A stretch of 64,000 nucleotides of DNA from Candidatus Nitronereus thalassa. Lineage in GTDB: Bacteria > Nitrospirota > Nitrospiria > Nitrospirales > UBA8639. Below are positions 51,141-60,060 of the stretch, one piece after another. Under the pieces are notes generated by a model that saw only the letters and a list, made by a program, of their open reading frames with translations, had not been told where the DNA came from and searched no databases. The stretch lies in assembly GCF_032191465.1 (NCBI RefSeq), contig NZ_JAQOUE010000001.1, positions 248,001-312,000 on the forward strand. The letters run 5' to 3'. The first letter of the stretch is position 1; every line of letters starts with the position of its first letter. A program made the position numbers and the translations under genes.

Positions 51141-52046
51141 TTATGGATTTTGTGAATTTTCGGATTTCCCTGTGGAGTGTTTTACTCGCAGAATTCTCTG
51201 AGAATCTTGGGTTTTTTGTTGTTTCAATGCAAGATAGATTTGAGATCCATCTGCTAATTGCATAGGAATGTCCCGTGCAGTTACCGTGGCGCAAGGACCG
51301 TCATTTGATCGTTCAAATGAAGTCAACCGAGTCACAGAATTTTCTTCTTTCCGAATTTGTAAAATCGTTGATACACAGGTGCCGGTCTTCGAAGGCTTTG
51401 TGATGATGTCCGTGTCATTCCATGTCTCAACTTCATAGATATTGGTATAGCTCAGCAAGGTTGGGGTATATCCCGGAGAGAGTTTTGCGGTGGAAACGGC
51501 GCATAAATTCCATTTTCTGTGACAAGAAATTTGGGATGTCTGCAGGGCTTCCGCCACGGGAAGATTTTCGACTGCCCATGTTCCATGAGCGGAAACGGTC
51601 TCTGGCCAATGTTCGTCTTTAAAGTTAAATTTGGGAATGAACGGAAGAATCTGGTCTAAGGTGTTATTATCGTCAGTGAGATGTTTTAACGTTTCCTTGT
51701 TAATCGTACCCGTTTCCGCAATGCCGACATTTTTCTGATACTCGCGAAGCGCCTTTTGCGTTTGTTGATCTAGCTCTCCCGTAAAGGGGCCCACCCCATA
51801 CCCAAATCGTCCAAGATAAATTTGAGTGCCAAGGACAAGCAAGCGATACTCTTCCGGTTTTAACTTTTCCAATTCTTTGGCTTCTTCAGATTGTTGGTTA
51901 GATGTTTGGGATGTGCCAGCCTTGATTGATGGTTTAGAAGGGTCTTCAGCATGTTTCCCGTGATTGGGCTTTGCCGTCTCAGCTAAGGCTGTCGATGAAA
52001 GGGAGAATACAAAAAGTATACCGATAACCAAAAAACTTCGTCGCAT
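51141..52046 (-). CDS. Secreted protein with peptidoglycan-binding-like domain
   Basis: A clean signal peptide (SFLVIGILFVFSLSSTALA) is followed by a charged linker (residues ~22-60) and a PG-binding-1-like three-helix domain (IYLGRFGYGVGPFTGELDQQTQKALREYQKNVGI). The C-terminal ~150 residues are unknown, with Cys pairs (SCHRKWNLC and GTCVS/GPCATV) that could form disulfides in the periplasm. A role at the cell wall is likely. Confidence 0.72.
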   Translation of the reverse strand: MRRSFLVIGILFVFSLSSTALAETAKPNHGKHAEDPSKPSIKAGTSQTSNQQSEEAKELEKLKPEEYRLLVLGTQIYLGRFGYGVGPFTGELDQQTQKALREYQKNVGIAETGTINKETLKHLTDDNNTLDQILPFIPKFNFKDEHWPETVSAHGTWAVENLPVAEALQTSQISCHRKWNLCAVSTAKLSPGYTPTLLSYTNIYEVETWNDTDIITKPSKTGTCVSTILQIRKEENSVTRLTSFERSNDGPCATVTARDIPMQLADGSQIYLALKQQKTQDSQRILRVKHSTGKSENSQNP

Positions 52047-52416
52047 GAAACCAACCCTCCTTCAGAAAAAATTAGTGAAATTATGGGGGGAGATACCTGT
52101 GACTATGATGGCAAGACCATCTCAGAAGGGTCAAGTTGCGGGAAGAATTATTACTAGGGACCTGTGGCGTTTCTGGTCAGAAGAAAGCACAGAAAAAATG
52201 TGAAAATAAATTATTGAGGGCTGGTTCTTGGGAATGAGGAATTAATGACATGGCCCAGAAAGAAGAAGTGAGAATCTGCAACAGTAGACCCTGTGTCCAT
52301 TAAAGAGGTGGCTGGTGTGCCGGTGGTCGAATGTCTTCTCGCTTCTTCTGGCCAAAGTACATGCTGCCAAATTTTTGTTTCAATGTCCGTAGAGTTTTTT
52401 GTCAATTATCAAACTC

Positions 52417-52686
52417 CTACTTGGCCTGATCATCCTCCGGGGGTGGTAATAAATTTTGTGATGGCGGAGATTGTTGTTTACGTCGCGCAACAGCGGACTC
52501 TAGCAAATTCACCGAATCTTTGAGTAAATCCGCAGCGCATCCCAGGGTCACTTGCAGTTGCTGCATGGCTTCTGGCCACATGCCAGCCGCTTGCAATTCC
52601 TGAAAACGGCGATGTTGTTCCTCAAGAATGGCCTTTTTCGCATCCAGCATTAAACTTTCCGCATCGAGATTTGAATGATTGTCCAT
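52417..52686 (-). CDS. Hypothetical protein, 89 aa
   Basis: A GGGGGAGG site precedes two ATGs; the inner one (52686, MDNHSNLDAES) is best spaced. The protein is mainly helical (KKAILEEQHRRFQELQAAG), probably a small coiled coil, and ends in Pro/Asp/Gln. No family recognised. The 370-bp gap before the next gene (52047-52416) shows only a weak 64-codon frame and nothing else. Confidence 0.6.
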   Translation of the reverse strand: MDNHSNLDAESLMLDAKKAILEEQHRRFQELQAAGMWPEAMQQLQVTLGCAADLLKDSVNLLESAVARRKQQSPPSQNLLPPPEDDQAK

Positions 52687-53127
52687 AATCATGCCTCCCC
52701 CTTGAGTGTTGTTTTCACGTGTTGCTCATCTTCATTGAGCAAGGGGAATGCCATCTCGTTTGGAATGATGCATTCATGATAAATATTTTTGATTAAAGAA
52801 GAACGTGTGCAGTTCTTGTCCTATTGATATAAGAAAATGAGTGGAGTTGGATCGGTGTATCGTAAATAATTCTGACACGGCTCTGGTGGATAGGTAAAAA
52901 TAGTTGAGAAATATTCAGCATTTGAATGAGTTGCATCCTCAGGGCGAGGAGTAAAAAAACCCGACAGCATTGTCGAGACAAATTTCAAGGGCCGGGTTAT
53001 TCGAATATATGTGCGTTTAGTGCAGGTTGTATTTCAATATTCTCTGTTTTTGGGAAGACACAGGAAGTAGGATTAGAAGAAGACATTTGTAAGTTGTGAA
53101 ATATCTGAAACAATAAACCAGCCATCC
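52687..53127. other. Intergenic region, about 440 bp
   Basis: No supported gene. It contains a minus-strand terminator (52952-52998) and upstream sequence for the 89-residue hypothetical gene. Confidence 0.45.
52952..52998 (-). terminator. Intrinsic terminator, minus strand
   Basis: Read on the minus strand, AACCCG ... CGGGTT ends in a run of seven T residues, with a further small GACA/TGTC hairpin inside the loop. It lies about 130 bp beyond the stop of the gene at 53128-53553. Confidence 0.6.
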
Positions 53128-53553
53128 TTATTGAATTTCAATGGCCCCGCCATTGAGATCAACATCGACGTCTTTGAGTTCTAATTTCTTCCCTACCTGC
53201 CAAGATTCCGGAGTGACCTCAGATACCATACCTCCAGGTAAATAAAATTTGGCCTGGGGGACTGAGATTGCGGTTTGGCTTTCTTTTTTGATGGCCAAAA
53301 TGACACCTTTCAGAGTTTTGTCGACGAGGAGGGCGGTTTCGCCTTCCGTCCTTAATTCAAACCTATCCTGCTCATTTGATTCCCATGCATTGTGCTTGAG
53401 TTGAGCCACCTGGGTCCCAGCGGGATTAAATAAATCCATGGATAATAGGATTGCCCCATCATCACTGATGGCGACCTGAATGAGGTCTTGGCCTTCAGCT
53501 TGGAAAATGCCGTTGGTGTTGCGGAGTTGATTAGATCCGATTGAAATATCCAT
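53128..53553 (-). CDS. Hypothetical protein, 141 aa
   Basis: This soluble, beta-rich protein (SDDGAILLSMDLFNPAGTQVAQLKHN; GVILAIKKESQTAISVPQAKFYLPGG) lacks a signal peptide. The repeated strand pattern suggests a single beta-sandwich or a structural domain. No family recognised. A terminator on the same strand follows. Confidence 0.6.
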   Translation of the reverse strand: MDISIGSNQLRNTNGIFQAEGQDLIQVAISDDGAILLSMDLFNPAGTQVAQLKHNAWESNEQDRFELRTEGETALLVDKTLKGVILAIKKESQTAISVPQAKFYLPGGMVSEVTPESWQVGKKLELKDVDVDLNGGAIEIQ

Positions 53554-53596
53554 CCTGTCCTCGTATTCACAAGAAAAATGATGAAGAGGGAATTAG

Positions 53597-53602
53597 TATA
53601 AT
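53597..53602 (+). promoter_or_regulatory. TATAAT box upstream of a 50-codon ORF
   Basis: A perfect -10 hexamer lies 29 nt before ATG 53632. No good -35 element is visible at 17-nt spacing. Confidence 0.45.
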
Positions 53603-53631
53603 GGGCAACCCTCACGTCTTTTTGAAGAACC

Positions 53632-53784
53632 ATGCACCTTACCGAAGAAAAACAAAGCTGGTCAACTTGCCTGGATTTACGTAATTGTGCTGAAGGTAAG
53701 TGTGTGCACAGGCCCATGGTTAGTGACGAAAATGAATTTCAGTGGGTTTCAAAGGTTAAGTTCTTCATCATGGGAAACCGATGA
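53632..53784 (+). CDS. Possible Cys-containing small protein, 50 aa
   Basis: The frame starts MHLTEEKQSWSTCLDLRNC and contains Cys-x5-Cys-x4-Cys (CLDLRNCAEGKC) followed by polar sequence. A TATAAT box sits 29 nt upstream. The ribosome binding site is weak (TTGAAGAA). It resembles small Cys-bearing cytosolic proteins in spacing but no family is recognised. It lies in the 310-bp gap before the next gene and could also be chance. Confidence 0.4.
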   Translation: MHLTEEKQSWSTCLDLRNCAEGKCVHRPMVSDENEFQWVSKVKFFIMGNR

Positions 53785-53864
53785 AGGACTTGTGCATACG
53801 ATGCTGGTCTTTCCAATCAATGTCATCCTTGTTTCTTACACCACAACTACGATGAGAGTTTCTT

Positions 53865-55049
53865 ATGGTCTCCTTGACTCCTGAATATTCTAGCCTCACG
53901 CGGTTTGCCAATTTGTTTTCACAACCTGGTGGGCGGTCAGCGCAAACTTTCTCCAAGGCCGATGTGCAGTCGCAGACCCAAACGGGACTTTCGATTGTTA
54001 CGGCTGAAGGCGACCGGGTCACACTTTCCACAAACGCTTCTTTTCAGGGAACCGGGGTGAAATATAATGCCCGGGGTATTGCTGAGGGGCAAGCGATAAG
54101 CTTAAGGTCGAATGTGTTGGAAGGGCAAACGACGAGTCAAAAGCAAATAACCATCGAAGGGGATTTGAATGAGCAAGAGATTGAAGATATTAAAAAGATC
54201 GTCAATCAAGTCAATGGCCTCCGGCAGGATGTGATCAGTGGGGATCTGAACGCGGTGTTGGCCAATGGTCAAAAGTTTTCGACGACGGAATCTATTGCCA
54301 GCGTGGAACTCAATATTCAGTATGCTGAGAGAGTTTCCATTCAACAAACATCTCTTCGACAGAGGTCGCAATCTCAGCCTTCTTCCTCAAGTCAGGTGAC
54401 TTCTGATAGTCCAAGTTCGCGTTCTACAGGGACATCTCCACTCGATTTTCTTAAAGAAATCTTCCAATCGTTCGGAAGAAACCCACGTATTGAAGACGGG
54501 AATGCAAAAACTTCAACACAGTCTCCACCATCAACACAAAATTCAATTGTAGAAAATCAGCCTCTTTCACAGACGCCCAACACCACTAAGAATGACAACA
54601 CTAAGAATGTGGAGCAGACTGAAAACCCATTGAATCAATTTTTGAATGAGATTGGGGCGAAGATATTTAAAGGAGCGAAAAGGATCGCGAAGTTGGCCAA
54701 CCGGCTTGTGGAGAAAGTTGAAAGGCAGGCTGGGAAAATTGCTAAAAACTTAGCGCGAATTTCCGAGGCCATTGCCAATGGCAATGAAGATAAGGCCGAG
54801 CGTTTACAACAGAAGGTTGATCGTCGGATTAATCGGTTGGAACGTATATCAGAAAGAATTGGTAACCGTATCGAACGCGCCACCAACAAACTCAACAATT
54901 TCATCGACTCATTGACCAATCGACTGACCCAGTCCCAAGGCCAGTCTGGTGAGACTCCCGCAATACCACCTAGTGCGCCCACCGATACTACCAATGAGGA
55001 GCAACCAACAGTGGAGCAAAAACCCGTCGGAGAATCTTTGGTCGCCTAA
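53865..55049 (+). CDS. Hypothetical protein with coiled-coil C-terminal half, 394 aa
   Basis: The N-terminal ~150 residues are beta/alpha mixed (GLSIVTAEGDRVTLSTNASFQGTG; a helix ending GDLNAVLANGQKFSTTES) and recall uncharacterised DUF-type proteins of Gram-negatives. Residues ~160-250 are low-complexity Ser/Gln/Asn/Thr. Residues ~250-350 form long charged helices with heptad-like Arg/Ile spacing (RLERISERIGNRIERATNKLN). The tail is Pro/Thr/Glu-rich. No signal peptide is seen. A terminator follows. Function unknown. Confidence 0.7.
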   Translation: MVSLTPEYSSLTRFANLFSQPGGRSAQTFSKADVQSQTQTGLSIVTAEGDRVTLSTNASFQGTGVKYNARGIAEGQAISLRSNVLEGQTTSQKQITIEGDLNEQEIEDIKKIVNQVNGLRQDVISGDLNAVLANGQKFSTTESIASVELNIQYAERVSIQQTSLRQRSQSQPSSSSQVTSDSPSSRSTGTSPLDFLKEIFQSFGRNPRIEDGNAKTSTQSPPSTQNSIVENQPLSQTPNTTKNDNTKNVEQTENPLNQFLNEIGAKIFKGAKRIAKLANRLVEKVERQAGKIAKNLARISEAIANGNEDKAERLQQKVDRRINRLERISERIGNRIERATNKLNNFIDSLTNRLTQSQGQSGETPAIPPSAPTDTTNEEQPTVEQKPVGESLVA

Positions 55050-55109
55050 TCAGGTCGCATCACCTCTTGAGGATGACCCCAAGTTCTCGAGAGCGGATGT
55101 CGTCGTGAA

Positions 55110-55141
55110 GGGTCTCCCAGGAAGGGAGACCCTTTTTTTTT
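55110..55141 (+). terminator. Intrinsic terminator
   Basis: A perfect GGGTCTCCC/GGGAGACCC stem with a five-base loop (AGGAA) is followed by nine T residues, 61 bp after the stop of the preceding gene. Confidence 0.9.
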
Positions 55142-55329
55142 ATATCCCATCTCAACCTAGTATGTTTCAGCCTGAGCTTTGTACCCAAGCTCGCTGTTTA
55201 GCCTTTAAGGAAATTTTGCGTGAAATGACTGGTGTAGTCTTGGTCGGTTTGACAGGAAATACGACGTCACCTACTCTTTGACCAGATTTTTCCAACCGGC
55301 CCGCCTACCACTAAAAGAGTGAAAAATTC

Positions 55330-56523
55330 ATGAGTGCCTCTCCACAAAAATCTTGGATTCGACGACATCCTAAAACCACAATTGTTGTGACGGTTCTCTT
55401 TTTCACCTTATTTTTTGATTTGGTCGGGACTGGGATCTACCATTTGGCGAAGTATGGTACGCTTCACAAATATGAATATCTCCGTGTCATGCGAATAAAA
55501 GATCCCGTCTTTCATCATACGCTCAAACCTGAAGCTGAATATACTTTGGAAAAATGGGGTGGGACGCAGTACATATTAATCACCAATTCCTTGGGGTTTA
55601 AAGATCGGCAAGTCCGTGACGTTCCCCTCGAATCTGCCTCGCGCCGGGTTCTCTTTATTGGAGACTCCTTCACCGAAGGGGTAGGGTATGGGTATGACCA
55701 AACTTTTGTGGGGCGGATCGATATTGCCTTTGCCGACCGGCAGATTGAAGTGCTGAATGCCGGTGTCGCTTCCTACTCGCCCATAATGTATTACGCCAAG
55801 GTTAACCATCTTTTAAAAACCGTGGGCTTGAAATTCGATGATCTGGTGGTGTTTTTGGATATTTCCGATATCCATGATGAAACTGGGTATGAATTAGAAA
55901 ATGGGCAAGTGATCCCAAATGCCATTCCGAGTTCAGTATCCGTCTTACGCGGGTTTTTCTTTGAATATACAATGATTCCCAGAAATATTTGGAGTACGTC
56001 CGAGAAGCTGTGCCGAAAGTTTGTAAAAGATCCAGATTCGCATCCCCGTTCGAAAGAGGACCACAGTTATGGGACCAATACCTATAGAAGTTTATGGACG
56101 ATTGAGGATTCGATTTATGAAGCCTATGGGGAGGAAGGGCTGCAAAGAAGCCGACAGCACATGAATCTTCTTTATCAGTTACTGAAAGATCATGGAATAA
56201 CCATGACTGTGGCCGTATATCCGCAACCTGATCAAATCCTTCATCATGACCTAGATTCCCGGCAAGTGAAGTTTTGGCAAGCCTGGGCTCGTGAACATTC
56301 AGTGCCTTTTCTTAATTTCTTTCCTGATTTCATACAGGAGGGCCAAGATCCTAAAGAAGCCATACGTAAATACTTCATTCCCGGGGACCTTCATTGGAAT
56401 GATGAAGGGCATCGGCTCATTACCGAGAAATTTCTGGAGCGCTGGCAGCCAGCCAACCCGTTGGATGGGGAGGCCGTGGTAGCAGGGGCTGAAGGCGCTT
56501 CTAATCGCTCCGGTCTTCAATGA
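55330..56523 (+). CDS. Membrane-anchored SGNH/GDSL hydrolase-like protein
   Basis: One N-terminal helix (TTIVVTVLFFTLFFDLVGTGIYHL) anchors a periplasmic SGNH domain. Block I is VLFIGDSFTEGVGYG (nucleophile Ser), block II/III region LNAGVASYSPIMYY, and block V the DxxH of GDLHWNDEGH near residue 360. Such proteins often add or remove acyl groups on surface polysaccharide. The acceptor is unknown. Its 3' end overlaps the convergent gene by 23 bp. Confidence 0.8.
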   Translation: MSASPQKSWIRRHPKTTIVVTVLFFTLFFDLVGTGIYHLAKYGTLHKYEYLRVMRIKDPVFHHTLKPEAEYTLEKWGGTQYILITNSLGFKDRQVRDVPLESASRRVLFIGDSFTEGVGYGYDQTFVGRIDIAFADRQIEVLNAGVASYSPIMYYAKVNHLLKTVGLKFDDLVVFLDISDIHDETGYELENGQVIPNAIPSSVSVLRGFFFEYTMIPRNIWSTSEKLCRKFVKDPDSHPRSKEDHSYGTNTYRSLWTIEDSIYEAYGEEGLQRSRQHMNLLYQLLKDHGITMTVAVYPQPDQILHHDLDSRQVKFWQAWAREHSVPFLNFFPDFIQEGQDPKEAIRKYFIPGDLHWNDEGHRLITEKFLERWQPANPLDGEAVVAGAEGASNRSGLQ

Positions 56524-57199
56524 AATATTGTACCGCCTCGATTTGCACCACTGGCATGATCATGCCTTGTTCCAGCCCATCATGTGAAAACCCATAAATA
56601 ATCGATTCCCAAGGAATGAGGGTTCCGGTAAACAGGATGCCGATTTCAGGTGGATGGCCTTTGGCAATGTGCTCCTTGATGACGGGCGCAAGAAGAGGCG
56701 AAGGAATGGTCACCATTTCATTGGGCAACCCTGTCGGTTTAAAACGAACGATGCCCCAGCGAGTTTGGGTGGGATGTGGGCCAATCACGACTTTATATCC
56801 GTTATGTTTTTCGTGAAATTCGTGGAGAAAGCCGGACCAGACAAAAGCAATCCGTTGATTGAGAAGTGGATTGCCTTCCCGCAGGTCATCTCGATGTCGA
56901 TTCAAATCAAAAAGTCTTGCCCCATGTTCTTCTCCTGGAGGATCGTGTAATTGGTCCCACGGTGGGGGCTGTTGTTCTAATTCAAAAAGAAACGATTCTT
57001 GTTCAGTGGCTGTTAACAATGGGCGAATGGATAAGTCTTTGATGAGGGAATGGGCATCGGTGCCCTGAAGTTCGTGCAAAGGTTGGATTCCTGATGGAGC
57101 CTCAGCATAAAGGAGAGATGGAACCCAAATTAGAAAGGAAAATAGGAGCGCAGAAAAAATTCTCGAGCCATAACACATCAAGTGGTTTCTTCGATTCAT
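56501..57199 (-). CDS. Secreted hypothetical protein, 232 aa
   Basis: A signal peptide (IFSALLFSFLIWVPSLLYAEA) precedes a ~200-residue domain with no recognised family. Conserved-looking segments include FVWSGFLHEFHEKHNGYKVVIGP and RWGIVRFKPTGLP. The start may be the inner MCYGSR. Convergent overlap with the SGNH gene. Confidence 0.6.
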   Translation of the reverse strand: MNRRNHLMCYGSRIFSALLFSFLIWVPSLLYAEAPSGIQPLHELQGTDAHSLIKDLSIRPLLTATEQESFLFELEQQPPPWDQLHDPPGEEHGARLFDLNRHRDDLREGNPLLNQRIAFVWSGFLHEFHEKHNGYKVVIGPHPTQTRWGIVRFKPTGLPNEMVTIPSPLLAPVIKEHIAKGHPPEIGILFTGTLIPWESIIYGFSHDGLEQGMIMPVVQIEAVQYFIEDRSD

Positions 57200-57239
57200 G
57201 AGGACCCCATATCACAAAACCCTATTCTATCTCTCCTGC

Positions 57240-58340
57240 TTATGATCGAAATAGCTCCAAGGGAATACGAACCTGGTTAATAAATAAGTGAACCTTTGCG
57301 AGTGGCACATGGGCGGTGATGGAATCGCCGGCCTGTCGGCCAAGGGTGGGGGAAGCTCGTGCCGTGAGGTGCTGCCCTTGTGCCAGAAGATAGACAATAT
57401 GATCTCCCCCAAGATTTTCTATCATATCGATAGTACTCGACATGGAAAAATGAGGGTCACCAGGAAAATTGAATGTAATATCTTCGGGTCGAATGCCCAG
57501 GGTGGCCTGATCAGATTGGAGTGAAGTGGTGAGTGGGGAGGGAGTGTCCAAGGTTAACGAAAAATCGCCGGCATGAAATTCTAGCTTTTGACCTTCAAGG
57601 CGAACGCTTCCTGAAAGCAGGTTCATGGGCGGGTTCCCAATAAAGGCGGCAACGAAAGGATTGATGGAATGATGATAGATCTGATCCGGTGTCCCGATTT
57701 GCTGAATTATTCCTTGATCCATGATGACGATCGTCTGCCCTAACGTCATGGCCTCAACCTGATCGTGGGTCACGTACACCATGGTGACTCCAAGTCGCTG
57801 ATGAAGTTTTTTTAACTCTACGCGCATGGAAGCTCGCAGACGTGCATCGAGATTAGAAAGGGGTTCGTCAAAAAGAAACAATTTCGGCTTGCGAACAATG
57901 GCCCGTCCCATGGCCACGCGTTGACGTTGACCGCCGGACAGTTCCTTGGGCTTGCGGTCGAGTAGTTCGTGGATTTCCAATAGCTCGGCCGCCTCGGCAA
58001 TCCGCTCTTCAATCACCATGGGAGACTCTTTTCGCATTTTTAGACCAAACGCCAAATTGTCTCTCACGGTCAGATGCGGGTACAGTGCATATTGCTGAAA
58101 TACCATGGCAATGTCGCGGTCACGCGGTGGCAAAGAATCCACGACACGTTCACCGATACTCACCGAACCGCTCGTCTGGGCTTCAAGCCCAGCAATAATG
58201 CGAAGGAGTGTAGACTTGCCGCACCCTGATGGCCCAAGCAGCACCACAAACTCGCCATCCGCCGCTTGCAGCGAAATGTCGGTCAGGACGTTCGTCGTTC
58301 CAAACGATTTGCTAATCTGAGAAAGTACGAAGCCTGCCAT
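57240..58340 (-). CDS. Sugar ABC transporter ATPase (MalK/UgpC type)
   Basis: The 366-residue ATPase has Walker A GPSGCGKST, Q-loop VFQQYALYPHLTV, signature LSGGQRQRVAMGRA, Walker B KLFLFDEPLSNLDA and the H-loop THD. The C-terminal ~130 residues are the MalK/UgpC-type OB regulatory domain. It energises uptake of an oligosaccharide or polyol with the two permeases encoded upstream; the start overlaps the stop of the previous gene (TAATG). Substrate unknown. Confidence 0.92.
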   Translation of the reverse strand: MAGFVLSQISKSFGTTNVLTDISLQAADGEFVVLLGPSGCGKSTLLRIIAGLEAQTSGSVSIGERVVDSLPPRDRDIAMVFQQYALYPHLTVRDNLAFGLKMRKESPMVIEERIAEAAELLEIHELLDRKPKELSGGQRQRVAMGRAIVRKPKLFLFDEPLSNLDARLRASMRVELKKLHQRLGVTMVYVTHDQVEAMTLGQTIVIMDQGIIQQIGTPDQIYHHSINPFVAAFIGNPPMNLLSGSVRLEGQKLEFHAGDFSLTLDTPSPLTTSLQSDQATLGIRPEDITFNFPGDPHFSMSSTIDMIENLGGDHIVYLLAQGQHLTARASPTLGRQAGDSITAHVPLAKVHLFINQVRIPLELFRS

Positions 58341-59167
58341 TATCCTTTCACCGCTCCTGAAGACAACCCACTAATAATCCCTCGTTGAAACAGGAGAACC
58401 AGTATAATCAAAGGCAGTGTTGCCACCACGGATGCAGCGGCAATTTCTCCCCAAGGCATGGTGAATTCGCCTTGGAAGAGCGCAATGCCAACGGGAAGTG
58501 TTTGCTTGGCCGGATCGGTCAAAATCAACAGCGCAAAGAAAAACTCATTCCACGCATATATAAAGGTGAGAATGGCAGCGGTAAAGATTCCCGGTGAAGC
58601 AAGAGGTAGCATGACTTTATAGAGCGCTTGCCATGTCGTACAGCCATCGATCCGAGCCGCTTCTTCCAGTTCCAGTGGAAGCTCCTTGAAAAAGGTCGCC
58701 AGAATCCAGACCGAAAGAGGAAGCGTTAACGTGACGTAGGGCAGTACCAAGCCCCAATGAGTATTGAGCCCACCTATGCGTTCCAGGATCTGCCACACCG
58801 GTCCTGCTATGACAATTTGTGGGAACATGGCCACGCAGAGAAGGCCACCCAGAACCCAGACTTTTCCTGCCAAACGAATGCGTGCCAGGGCATAGGCTGC
58901 GGGTGTGGCGATCAACAGTGCGATAATCGTGGTTGCACTCGCCACAATCACGCTGTTCACAATATAGTCCACAAGTTGATGATCGATCAGAGCCGAATAA
59001 TAAAATTCCAGACTTCCATCAGGCCACCAGGTTGGGGGAATCGCTTCGACTTGAATTTGTGATTTCAATGAAGTGAGCACAAACCAAAGAAAAGGCAACA
59101 AGCTGCCGAAAACGGCAGAGACAATGCCAACGATTAACAGCAAGCGCTCTGTCAATGACTTGGTCAT
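58340..59167 (-). CDS. Sugar ABC transporter permease (MalG/UgpE type)
   Basis: This 275-residue permease has six helices and the EAA loop EEAARIDGCTTWQALYKVMLPL near residue 175, which docks with the ATPase. It belongs to the CUT1 family. It overlaps the preceding permease gene by four bases (ATGA) and the ATPase gene by one (TAATG), so the three are one operon. Confidence 0.92.
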   Translation of the reverse strand: MTKSLTERLLLIVGIVSAVFGSLLPFLWFVLTSLKSQIQVEAIPPTWWPDGSLEFYYSALIDHQLVDYIVNSVIVASATTIIALLIATPAAYALARIRLAGKVWVLGGLLCVAMFPQIVIAGPVWQILERIGGLNTHWGLVLPYVTLTLPLSVWILATFFKELPLELEEAARIDGCTTWQALYKVMLPLASPGIFTAAILTFIYAWNEFFFALLILTDPAKQTLPVGIALFQGEFTMPWGEIAAASVVATLPLIILVLLFQRGIISGLSSGAVKG

Positions 59168-60060
59168 GCTCGTTCCTGCTCCAGTAGTTTCGACCCAACC
59201 GTGCGCACATAAAACAAGGAGAGAATCAAAATGGCCACAAAGACGGTGACGGAGATCGTCGTCCCATAGCCCACACGTCCTTCGGTGAAGAGTGTTTTGT
59301 ATCCATAAAATTGAATCACTTGCGTGGCATCGCCCGGCCCACCCTGGGTCATAACAAAGACCAAGTCAAAGACACGAAACGCATCGATCGTTCGAAACAA
59401 CAGCGCGGTGAGCAAGGCGGGTTTCAGCAAGGGGAGGGTGATGTGCCAAAAACGTTGCCAGGCGGTCGCGCCATCGATACGCGCGGCGTCATACACATCA
59501 TCGGGAATGATTTGCAGCCCGGCGAGTATCAGCAGCCCTGCGAAGGAAGAGGTTTTCCACACATCAGCCAGGACAATGGCGCCAAACGCCATCCACGGAT
59601 CGGCCAGCCAAGGCACGTACGACTCTACTCTCTCCCCAAAGAGCAGGAGGTTGGCGAGGCCATATTGATCATTCAACAAAAACCGCCACATCTGGGAAGC
59701 CACGACCGTAGGTATGGCCCAGGGAATCAACACTGCTGCCCGTACCCAGCCTCGCCCTGAAAAGTGCTCATGGATCACCAGGGCGATGCCAAGGCCAAGA
59801 ACCAATTCGAACGTGGTAGACAAAACCACAAAACCCAATGTTACCAAAAACGCCTGATGCGCCACCGGATCTTGAAAAAGCTGGACGTAATTGTCCAATC
59901 CAATAAACGGTTCCCCCAAACTCGGTAGCCCAAGGTAAATCTGATGTAAACTCAACAGAAACGAGTCCACTGCCGGATACAGCGAAAAAATCCCCACCAC
60001 CGCCAAGGTCGGAAACACCATGACCCAACCGGTTGTCTGATCTGTAGAAAACTTGGTCAT
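59164..60060 (-). CDS. Sugar ABC transporter permease (MalF/UgpA type)
   Basis: The 298-residue first permease of the importer has six helices and the EAA loop YDAARIDGATAWQRFWHITLPL. The sequence VMTQGGPGDATQVIQFYGYKT is typical of UgpA-type proteins. It heads the operon; the expected substrate-binding protein is not encoded on either side. The promoter probably lies in the long upstream gap. Confidence 0.9.
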   Translation of the reverse strand: MTKFSTDQTTGWVMVFPTLAVVGIFSLYPAVDSFLLSLHQIYLGLPSLGEPFIGLDNYVQLFQDPVAHQAFLVTLGFVVLSTTFELVLGLGIALVIHEHFSGRGWVRAAVLIPWAIPTVVASQMWRFLLNDQYGLANLLLFGERVESYVPWLADPWMAFGAIVLADVWKTSSFAGLLILAGLQIIPDDVYDAARIDGATAWQRFWHITLPLLKPALLTALLFRTIDAFRVFDLVFVMTQGGPGDATQVIQFYGYKTLFTEGRVGYGTTISVTVFVAILILSLFYVRTVGSKLLEQERA

